In this document: positions 36,928-42,846 of the stretch, in pieces
Position numbering within the stretch: position 1 is the first letter of the stretch
How the letters are laid out: each line of letters opens with the position of its first letter
NCBI GenBank assembly: GCA_001820875.1
Contig: MHRF01000003.1
Coordinates: 1 to 42,846 of the forward strand
Source of the DNA: Candidatus Taylorbacteria bacterium RIFCSPHIGHO2_01_FULL_46_22b
GTDB taxonomy: Bacteria; Patescibacteriota; Minisyncoccia; Phycocordibacterales; DSPV01
Direction of reading: 5' to 3'
DNA length: 42,846 nucleotides
Translations under genes and position numbers: made by a program
Notes under the pieces: generated by a model
What the model was told of the DNA's origin: nothing
Databases searched by the model: none
The model's input: the letters and a program-made list of their open reading frames with translations, nothing else

Positions 36928-37506
36928 TTAGAGAGAGAAACGGACAAATTTAACCATCTCTATCTTTTCTCCAAATTTCTGAATAGCACTCTCAATCAAA
37001 TCTTTGACTGACATATCCGGATTCTTGATAAACGGCTGATCTAAAAGCGTTTTTTCTTTAAAGTATGCCGCGAGCTTCCCTTCCATGATTTTCTCCCGCA
37101 TTGCTTCAGGCTTTCCGGCAACTTCAGCTGCAAATACCTCACGTGCGACTTTCTTCGATTCTTCCGGCACATCATTTATGCTCAAGAATTCAGGGTTGGA
37201 AGCGGCAACTTGCATCGCAATATCGTATGCAAGATGCTTAAATTCTTCGTTGTTAGAAACAAAATCAGTCTCGCAGGAAAGCGAGACAAGGGCTGCGATA
37301 GAACCGTTGCCATGCACATACGCGGCGATTGTTCCTGATCCAAGCGTTCGATCTGCTTTCTTAGCGGCAATTGAAGCACCTTTTTTTCGAAGCAACACAA
37401 GGGCTTTCTCCATGTCGCCACCCGCTTCTTCAAGCGCTTTTTTGCACTGCATAATAGAAATGCCTGTCTGGTCACGCAATTTCTTGACTGTCTCGGTCGT
37501 AATCAT
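36928..37506 (-). CDS. tsf: translation elongation factor Ts, short form
   Basis: Nucleotide-exchange factor for EF-Tu. 192 aa against about 280 in E. coli. The N-terminal UBA-like module ends with MQCKKALEEAGGDMEKALVLLRKKG (residues 23-47), and the core contains SCETDFVSNNEEF (about 83-95), the EF-Tu contact. Only one core subdomain is complete, as in other short EF-Ts proteins. The ATG at 37506 is chosen because homology starts at TTETVKKLRDQTG; the longer frame runs through the end of rpsB. It lies 41 nt after rpsB. Confidence 0.95.
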   Translation of the reverse strand: MITTETVKKLRDQTGISIMQCKKALEEAGGDMEKALVLLRKKGASIAAKKADRTLGSGTIAAYVHGNGSIAALVSLSCETDFVSNNEEFKHLAYDIAMQVAASNPEFLSINDVPEESKKVAREVFAAEVAGKPEAMREKIMEGKLAAYFKEKTLLDQPFIKNPDMSVKDLIESAIQKFGEKIEMVKFVRFSL

Positions 37507-37547
37507 ATACAAAGACGACAAAATTAGTCTTATAACAAAGAGGAAAA

Positions 37548-38258
37548 CTAAGCGCGGCGAGTGCGACCGTCGTGGAAAGCCTCGGCGAACGCATTCACGA
37601 AAAATGCAATGCTCTGCGATGAAGTGTCGTTTCCAACAATTGGATAGGTGACTTTTGAAAGATCGCAATCAGAACTCGCGAGTGCGATAACTGGAACTTT
37701 CATTTTGGTCGCTTCAGAAACCGCAATATGCTCTTTGCCTAGATCAACTACAAACACAGCTGCAGGAACACTCGTCATAGATACCAAACCTGAAAAGAGT
37801 GTTTCGAGTCTTTCAATCTCACGATCAATCAGCAATCGCTCTTTCTTGGTGTATTTTTGCAATTCCCCTGTCTTTCGCTTTTCCGTCAAATCAAGAAGCT
37901 TTTCAATGCGCGCGCGGATAACCGAAAAGTTGGTCAGTGTGCCTCCTACCCATCGTCCGGCGACAAATGGCATGCCAAGCATATCAGCGGCGCGTTTTAC
38001 TGCTGAAAGCGCTTCGTGCTTGCTTGCAACAAAGAGAACTTGTTTCCCTTCCGTGCCCAGTTTATGTGCAAACGCTAGGGCGGATTCAAGGGCTACTTTG
38101 GTCTTTTCAAGATCAAAAATATCCACACGGTTTTTTGCTCCGAATATAAAAGGCTTTACCGAAGGATGTCGGCGGGATCGGGCATATCCGTAATGTGCTC
38201 CTGCTTTAAAGAGAGCGTTAATGACTGGATTATCCTTTAGTTCGTTGGTATTTTCCAT
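37548..38258 (-). CDS. rpsB: 30S ribosomal protein S2
   Basis: 236 aa with family landmarks FKAGAHYGYARSRRHPSVKPFIFGAKNRVDIFDLEKT, GRWVGGTLTNF and PVIALASSDCDLSKVTYPIVGND. The ATG at 38258 is chosen over 38276, because the -10 box TACACT (38272-38267) overlaps the longer start. First gene of the rpsB-tsf-membrane protein operon. The mRNA is predicted to be leaderless: the -10 box is 8 nt from the ATG. Confidence 0.96.
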   Translation of the reverse strand: MENTNELKDNPVINALFKAGAHYGYARSRRHPSVKPFIFGAKNRVDIFDLEKTKVALESALAFAHKLGTEGKQVLFVASKHEALSAVKRAADMLGMPFVAGRWVGGTLTNFSVIRARIEKLLDLTEKRKTGELQKYTKKERLLIDREIERLETLFSGLVSMTSVPAAVFVVDLGKEHIAVSEATKMKVPVIALASSDCDLSKVTYPIVGNDTSSQSIAFFVNAFAEAFHDGRTRRA

Positions 38259-38266
38259 AGAGGGAC

Positions 38267-38295
38267 AGTGTAACAAAAGTTGCTCGCTTATGCAA
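38267..38295 (-). promoter_or_regulatory. rpsB promoter TTGCAT-17-TACACT with extended -10
   Basis: On the minus strand TTGCAT at 38295-38290, 17 bp, TGT plus TACACT at 38272-38267. The -35 box overlaps the prfA stop. The ATG follows the -10 box by 8 nt. Confidence 0.7.
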
Positions 38296-39274
38296 CGGGG
38301 GCCGATTCAGGAGCTTTTGGCGAGTTTCCCGCCTTCTCAACAGCGTCAAGAATTGGATCAATATTACCGGCAAAAATATGTTCTATATTATGCCACGATT
38401 CTTTGATACGGTGATCAGTCACTCGATCTTGCAACCAGTTATAGGTGCGAATTTTCTCACTGCGATCTGCAGTACCAATCTGACTCTTGCGTTCAGATGA
38501 GAATTTCTTTGCGTCCTCCTCTTCTTTGATAACCTGAAGCTTTGCTTGGAGAATTTCAAAAGCATGCTCACGGTTTGCATTCTGGCTGCGTTCGCTCGTA
38601 GAACGCACCGTCAAACCTGATGGCTTGTGAGTCAGACGAACTGCGGTTTCAACTTTATTAACGTTCTGCCCTCCCTTGCCTCCCGCGCGTGAAAATTCAA
38701 TTTCAAGATCGGCAGGATTAATCTCAAACTTTTTAAGTTTTCGCAGCGGCAAAATCGCCACCGATGCAGTCGAGGTATGAATACGGCCAGATTTTTCTGT
38801 CTCGGGAACTCGCTGAATTCGGTGCACGCCGGTCTCAAAACGCAATCGCCGATAAGAATCTCTTCCGTGAATCTCAAAAACCACTTCTTTGTAACCTCCA
38901 ATGTCAGTGCGCGACTCATCAACCATCTGCATCGTCCACCCCTGCATTTCCGCATAACGCTGATACAAGAGCGCAAGTTGAGCAGCAAACAATGCCGCTT
39001 CTTCTCCCCCTGCTCCCGCACGGACTTCAAGAATAAGATTATTAGGAAACTCCTCCTCTTGTTTTTCAGACGCAACGATTTCGTCCATCTGCTTCTTTAC
39101 TTCGGCCAACTGTTTGGATAACTCGGCAAGTTCCAACGTAGCGAGTTCTCCCATGCTTGGATCTTTTGCCATTGCTTGCGTTTCTTTGTATTGCGAAAAC
39201 AGGCGCTCATACTCTTGAGCTAAAAAGAGTGTTTTTCGATTTTCCTTATAGGGAGTGAGATTAATTTCCTGCAT
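38288..39274 (-). CDS. prfA: peptide chain release factor 1
   Basis: Terminates translation at UAA and UAG. 328 aa from the ATG at 39274 (homology starts near [14 protein letters not shown]; the ATG five codons upstream is less likely). The stop-recognition tripeptide is PET in [14 protein letters not shown], matching the PxT pattern of RF1, and the peptidyl-hydrolysis motif is GGQ in [13 protein letters not shown]1 is somewhat short at the N-terminus (usual length about 360). It sits between rpmE, which has a terminator, and rpsB. Confidence 0.95.
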   Translation of the reverse strand: MQEINLTPYKENRKTLFLAQEYERLFSQYKETQAMAKDPSMGELATLELAELSKQLAEVKKQMDEIVASEKQEEEFPNNLILEVRAGAGGEEAALFAAQLALLYQRYAEMQGWTMQMVDESRTDIGGYKEVVFEIHGRDSYRRLRFETGVHRIQRVPETEKSGRIHTSTASVAILPLRKLKKFEINPADLEIEFSRAGGKGGQNVNKVETAVRLTHKPSGLTVRSTSERSQNANREHAFEILQAKLQVIKEEEDAKKFSSERKSQIGTADRSEKIRTYNWLQDRVTDHRIKESWHNIEHIFAGNIDPILDAVEKAGNSPKAPESAPVA

Positions 39275-39283
39275 GGTATACAA

Positions 39284-39311
39284 ATACAAAAGGCGCCCCG
39301 CAAAGGGGCGT
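39284..39311 (-). terminator. Rho-independent terminator after rpmE
   Basis: On the minus strand CGCCCC (39310-39305) pairs with GGGGCG (39299-39294), followed by CCTTTTGT. It lies between rpmE and prfA. Confidence 0.75.
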
Positions 39312-39320
39312 CAGGTCCCG

Positions 39321-39560
39321 TTATTTCGAGGCCTTTTTGGCAGAAACTTTCGGAGTTGTCTTCTTGGCAAGCCGAGCTTTGAAACGTTCAACGCGGCCAG
39401 CGGTATCAAGCACCTTGTCAGCACCAGTATAGAACGGGTGGCAAGCACTGCAGATTTCAATTTGCATGGTTTCTTTAGTAGAGCCAACAATAAAGGTATT
39501 TCCGCAGGAGCAGTTTACTGTTGCTTTATCAAAATATTTGGGATGAATCTCTTTTTGCAT
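39321..39560 (-). CDS. rpmE: 50S ribosomal protein L31
   Basis: 79 aa. [10 protein letters not shown] start, zinc-binding Cys residues in VNCSCGNTF and [12 protein letters not shown], so it is the Cys-containing, zinc-bound form of L31. The basic C-terminal tail ([21 protein letters not shown]) is longer than in E. coli. The promoter is at 39593-39621, and the leader of about 26 nt is mostly one small hairpin (TCGGG/CCCGA, 39568-39585) ending 7 nt before the ATG. No ribosome-binding site. Confidence 0.95.
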   Translation of the reverse strand: MQKEIHPKYFDKATVNCSCGNTFIVGSTKETMQIEICSACHPFYTGADKVLDTAGRVERFKARLAKKTTPKVSAKKASK

Positions 39561-39592
39561 GGTTATTTCGGGCCAATAAACCCGAGACAGAT

Positions 39593-39621
39593 ACTTTACA
39601 CTAGAAATCGAGATGGTGCAA
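39593..39621 (-). promoter_or_regulatory. rpmE promoter TTGCAC-17-TAAAGT
   Basis: On the minus strand TTGCAC at 39621-39616, 17 bp, TAAAGT at 39598-39593. Predicted start near 39586 coincides with the foot of the leader hairpin. Confidence 0.65.
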
Positions 39622-39622
39622 C

Positions 39623-40963
39623 TTAATTGGAACGTTCGAGAATATCAATAAGTCCTTGATATTTGGCCGCCAATTCCATCACATCATCCCCATAAAATGC
39701 GTACGCGGATTTGGTTGCATTCGCCCAACCAGCAAGATAGCGCAAAGCGGCAAGGCGTTCTGCAGCAAATGTCTTTTTGGTTGCTCCATTATCTGCCATC
39801 AAAAGTCCGGTTGCCATGAACGCATCTTGCGGATCCCATGGATTGGGAGGCTTATGCCCTGTTGCATCTCCAATCCGATCTTCATACAGAATCCATGTAG
39901 ACGGAATAAATTGCGCTGGACCCATAGCGCCTCCATATCCATACCAAGGCTTCTTGGAAACCGGCATCTTGTCAGGATCAAGTCCCAACCGTTTGGTGAT
40001 ATCCAAAAAAGGAACTGTGTCGCGGGGATTTTTCATATCAACTTTCCAACTTCCCGTACCCACATTTTCTCCCAAATTTGACTCTTCGGCGATAATACCC
40101 AAGATGAGTGCGGCTCGCACACCAGTCTTTTCTGAAACTTTCACCGCATACTCATAGGCGCGCTCGAACGGAATTGCTGCGCTACCGCGCAAAGAGAATA
40201 ATTCTGTTCGGATTGCAGCCGCATCTTTTTCTTTTCCAGAAATAATTTTTTGATACAGCGCCTCTACCCCTTTTGATTCTTTCAAAATCTTCTGTTTTTG
40301 GGCCTCCTGATCTTTGAGTTTCTGCTGTTCAAGTTTTTGTGCGGCAAGCAACGCAACTTCTTCTGATTGCTTATCTTCAAGATCTTCCTTTTCTTCTTGG
40401 GTAGCCCCCCTACTCTCCACCACAGCAGAATATGAATTACGAAGTGAGGCTTTTACTGCATCAAAATTATCAAGATCTTCAAAAAACCCTGAGATATCTT
40501 CGCCACTCAATATCATTTCTGCAAATGAAAAGGAATCAATCTCATTGGTACGTCTGATAATTTGAGAGAGGGACTGCTTTTCGCGATCAAGTTTGTCAGA
40601 AAGACTTCCAATCATTCTTTCCTTTTCAGCGATATCATTTTTGATTTGTTCTATGGCGATATTGAGGGCTCTTATTGAAAGCTGTGATTTCTGAATATTG
40701 GCGTCAATAATAGCAATATCCCGTTCAAGGGAAACTGTCTCGCGCTGTTTGACGGACAAAATACCCTTTTGATCTTCAATTTCTTTTTCGATGGCATCCA
40801 ACTGTCTTTGTAGTTCTGCTCGCCGAGCCGTGACAGCATCGCTCGTCACTTGCGCCAAAGCATCTTGGGTGGAAGGTATCAGCAAAAGACCTCCGAGAAG
40901 AAGGGTTCCTAAAAGACATAATTGTACCGACAAAAAGCCGGCATGAGCGCGTATAAGTCTCAT
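39623..40963 (-). CDS. secreted coiled-coil lytic transglycosylase
   Basis: 446 aa. A signal peptide or anchor (about 10-38, [23 protein letters not shown]) precedes a long coiled coil (about 45-265) like that of EnvC/PcsB cell-separation proteins. The C-terminal SLT/MltB-type domain (about 275-440) has a candidate catalytic Glu in [10 protein letters not shown] and the [16 protein letters not shown] motif. It should cleave peptidoglycan glycan strands outside the membrane, probably controlled by the coiled coil during division. TATACT (40976-40971) lies 7 nt before the ATG, implying a leaderless mRNA. Confidence 0.88.
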   Translation of the reverse strand: MRLIRAHAGFLSVQLCLLGTLLLGGLLLIPSTQDALAQVTSDAVTARRAELQRQLDAIEKEIEDQKGILSVKQRETVSLERDIAIIDANIQKSQLSIRALNIAIEQIKNDIAEKERMIGSLSDKLDREKQSLSQIIRRTNEIDSFSFAEMILSGEDISGFFEDLDNFDAVKASLRNSYSAVVESRGATQEEKEDLEDKQSEEVALLAAQKLEQQKLKDQEAQKQKILKESKGVEALYQKIISGKEKDAAAIRTELFSLRGSAAIPFERAYEYAVKVSEKTGVRAALILGIIAEESNLGENVGTGSWKVDMKNPRDTVPFLDITKRLGLDPDKMPVSKKPWYGYGGAMGPAQFIPSTWILYEDRIGDATGHKPPNPWDPQDAFMATGLLMADNGATKKTFAAERLAALRYLAGWANATKSAYAFYGDDVMELAAKYQGLIDILERSN

Positions 40964-40984
40964 ACCTTATAGTATACCGCGGGG

Positions 40985-41656
40985 TTATTTCTTTGCGCCA
41001 GTTTCTAGAGCTGGTGCTGCCTCACCCTCTTCTCCTTCAGCAGCTTCCTTGCCTTTCTTTTCTACTTCAATAGTTGAGAGATCAATAGGTGCAGAGGGCT
41101 GTTCTTCCTCTTCTTTCGGTTCGGCAATTGCGGCAACGACATCTCCGACGTTATTAACCAACGTGACGCCTTCGGGCAATGTGATATCTCCGGCAGTCAT
41201 CTGGCTCTTGAAATCAACAAGACCTCCCAAATCAATCGAGACGCGCTGCGGCAAATCTTTTGGGAGAGATTCAATTTCAAGCTCATGCATAACTTTAATC
41301 AAAATACCACCCAAGTCTTTGACTGCAGGAGACGAACCGGTAAATTCAATCGGTACCTTAATTTTAAGTTTCTTGTCTTTCTCAATAACATAAAAATCGA
41401 CATGAATGGGTTTACCAGAAAGAGGGTCCTGTTGAACATCCTGAATTAAAACCGTCTGTTCGTCATCCATTCCACTCAAAGTAATAATGGAACTTTCGCC
41501 AGCTGCTTTCCAAACTTTGAGGAAATCGCGCAAACCGACAGAAACCGCCGTTGCAGACGCTTTACGGCCGTAAAATACAGCTGGAACACGACCTCCACGC
41601 CGTACGGCGATAGGTGTTTCTTTCGTATCTCTCTTTTGGGCTACCAGTGAAATCAT
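40985..41656 (-). CDS. rplY: 50S ribosomal protein L25 (CTC/TL5 type)
   Basis: Binds 5S rRNA. 223 aa, the long two-domain form: an N-terminal L25 domain (about 3-90, with VPAVFYGRKAS and IHVDFYVIEKDKK) and a C-terminal beta domain (about 95-180, ESLPKDLPQRVSIDLGGL). The tail is acidic and low-complexity (EEEEQPSAP, EGEEGEAAPALE). The promoter TTGCCT-16-TATAAT leaves only 8 nt to the ATG. The transglycosylase follows 21 nt later. Confidence 0.93.
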   Translation of the reverse strand: MISLVAQKRDTKETPIAVRRGGRVPAVFYGRKASATAVSVGLRDFLKVWKAAGESSIITLSGMDDEQTVLIQDVQQDPLSGKPIHVDFYVIEKDKKLKIKVPIEFTGSSPAVKDLGGILIKVMHELEIESLPKDLPQRVSIDLGGLVDFKSQMTAGDITLPEGVTLVNNVGDVVAAIAEPKEEEEQPSAPIDLSTIEVEKKGKEAAEGEEGEAAPALETGAKK

Positions 41657-41664
41657 AAAGCACC

Positions 41665-41692
41665 ATTATATCTATCAAATCAAAAAAGGCAA
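41665..41692 (-). promoter_or_regulatory. rplY promoter TTGCCT-16-TATAAT, nearly leaderless
   Basis: On the minus strand TTGCCT at 41692-41687, 16 bp, TATAAT at 41670-41665. The ATG at 41656 follows the -10 box by 8 nt. Confidence 0.7.
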
Positions 41693-41752
41693 CTGTAACC
41701 AATCTTAAAGCTTTCATAACCTAATGACGCCTCTGTGGGATCCAACAAGGAC

Positions 41753-42274
41753 TTAATTCCCTAGCAATATATTTAATTTAGCACCAACAACATTCCAACC
41801 AGAGAAAATCCCTGGTTTCCCTTCTAGACGAGTAGCCAAGATATAGTCCGAGTTTAAACCCGAATTTGTATACGTGGTAGCACCTGTCTTTTTGTATTGT
41901 CGAGCATAATAATAACCATATTCTGCGTTAGTGTTTGTAGGATCAAGCGGAACCGATCGCAAATAAGTCGTGATCGATATACCGCTCCCGTTTAATGTAG
42001 AAAGTGCCCCGTATGCATCCGTAGTGGGACTAGAACAAATATTTACATTGGAACCCCCTGTGCAAGTTGGGTATGAACCAACGTCATCATAAAATTGTTC
42101 AAGTGCAAGCTGGATTTGAGTTAAATCAGACATGCGCACCGCATCACGCGCTTTCAGACGAGAGACATTGAAACTTGCGAGTACGAACGTCGCCAAGATA
42201 CCAATAATGGCGATAACTACCAAAAGCTCTATGAGAGTAAAACCACACACATTTCTTTTTATGTGCTTCTTCAT
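41753..42274 (-). CDS. type IV pilin-like protein
   Basis: 173 aa. Leader MKKHIKRNVCG, then the classic prepilin motif G-FTLIELLVVIAIIGILA with Glu5 and the hydrophobic helix. A head domain follows with DLTQIQLALEQFYDDVGSYPTC and SVPLDPTNTNAEYGYYYA, the strand-loop pattern of pseudopilin GspG-like proteins. Two Cys near 95-106 could form a disulfide. Its start is 2 nt after the dockerin-repeat gene, so both are co-transcribed. No ribosome-binding site is seen. Confidence 0.9.
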   Translation of the reverse strand: MKKHIKRNVCGFTLIELLVVIAIIGILATFVLASFNVSRLKARDAVRMSDLTQIQLALEQFYDDVGSYPTCTGGSNVNICSSPTTDAYGALSTLNGSGISITTYLRSVPLDPTNTNAEYGYYYARQYKKTGATTYTNSGLNSDYILATRLEGKPGIFSGWNVVGAKLNILLGN

Positions 42275-42276
42275 AT

Positions 42277-42846
42277 TTATGGCAGAAGTGTTTGCGGGGT
42301 TTCGTTAGGTACACACGTTGATCCGTTATACAGATACCCTGTAGGACACGCAATCGCACTTTGGCAAGCAGGAAACGTGTCGATATAAGGATGAGTTAAA
42401 TAACCTGCATAATCCTCGAGAAGCTGTCTATCAGCGTAGTCGATTGTCCCATCACCATTCACATCCGCACGTCTTCGGTCTTCACCAGACAAAGGAGGAT
42501 TAGTTATAGAATCATATTGAACCAGCCTAGCGTCTTTGTTGGTTACCAATCCATCACGATCAATATCGCCAATTGAATTACAGGGTGATGGGCGAAGGTG
42601 GCAGGCTGGAAAAGTGTCTATCTCGCCAGAAAGATAGTAATGAACTGTGGTGACAAAAATCAGAGGGTACACAATTCCATAATATCCGACATCCGCTCTC
42701 CTTTGTTGTTCCAACGTAAAAGTTCCAAGACCGGGAGAAAATACCATATCACGATCCCCCTGACTCACCCACCCATCATTGTTGACATCTCCATAGGAAT
42801 CGCAGGGAGGAGCTTTAGCTCCGGGAGGAGGTCTTTGTCCTCTGTT
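42277..42846 (-). CDS. dockerin-repeat protein, N-terminus beyond the window
   Basis: The frame is open to the window edge, giving at least 189 aa of C-terminal sequence. Three dockerin-type calcium loops are visible: GDVNNDGWVSQGDRD near the edge, GDIDRDGLVTNKDAR, and ADVNGDGTIDYADRQ. A short Cys-rich segment (DTFPACQ...CPTGYLYNGSTC) ends the protein. Dockerins bind cohesins in cellulosomes but are widespread as cell-surface modules in bacteria with few carbohydrases; the partner here is unknown. The pilin gene follows 2 nt after the stop. Confidence 0.8.
   Translation of the reverse strand, partial: NRGQRPPPGAKAPPCDSYGDVNNDGWVSQGDRDMVFSPGLGTFTLEQQRRADVGYYGIVYPLIFVTTVHYYLSGEIDTFPACHLRPSPCNSIGDIDRDGLVTNKDARLVQYDSITNPPLSGEDRRRADVNGDGTIDYADRQLLEDYAGYLTHPYIDTFPACQSAIACPTGYLYNGSTCVPNETPQTLLP

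Overview
The window looks like a chromosomal segment of an ultra-small Patescibacteria/CPR bacterium, probably a parcubacterium. This is inferred from gene content, not from an rRNA gene. Signs are compact spacing, many trimmed housekeeping proteins (UvrC without its helix-hairpin-helix tail, ThrRS without the TGS domain, short EF-Ts), a secreted coiled-coil plus lytic-transglycosylase protein, a sortase next to a PKD/DUF11 surface protein, and several type IV pilin-like genes. TGA is an ordinary stop (dnaE ends in it).

Layout. 1-400: end of a pilin locus. 456-3686: dnaE. 3.7-5.3 kb: small accessory genes. 5.36-7.7 kb: thrS and an S51 peptidase. 7.8-9.8 kb: minus-strand small genes (zinc-ribbon-like, unknown, HAD, cupin). 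9.8-11.0 kb: uvrC. 11.1-13.8 kb: pyrE and two divergent pyrF genes, the two pyrF units carrying matching promoters, RNA leaders and terminators. 14.4-16.9 kb: uvrA. 17.4-19.3 kb: PAS histidine kinase and a double receiver. 19.35-19.87 kb: no convincing gene, but a promoter-to-terminator unit predicted to make a large folded RNA. 19.9-24.9 kb: uvrB, a 35-aa membrane peptide, tgt, FKBP, LOG-family protein. 24.9-30.0 kb: surface module (PKD/DUF11 protein with an internal IPYTG motif, sortase, CARDB protein, pilin). 30.1-32.2 kb: gyrB. 32.5-32.9 kb: a second large folded-RNA unit. 33.0-36.5 kb: small membrane protein, single-chain PheRS, HIT protein, a broken ORF, an MglA-like GTPase with a membrane partner, and tRNA-Thr with a nearby copy of its 3' end. 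36.5-41.7 kb: membrane protein, tsf, rpsB, prfA, rpmE, a transglycosylase and rplY. 41.75 kb to the edge: pilin and a dockerin-repeat protein.

Two styles of expression are interleaved. Many core genes have a -10 box only 6-8 nt before the ATG and no Shine-Dalgarno sequence, so their mRNAs should be leaderless. About fifteen accessory units instead have a strong TTGAC -35 box, often a 16-bp spacer, a leader, usually a textbook Shine-Dalgarno sequence, and a GC-rich terminator. They fit end to end between core genes like self-contained cassettes. Both large RNA candidates and the pyrimidine genes belong to this second class, which is the most distinctive property of the window.
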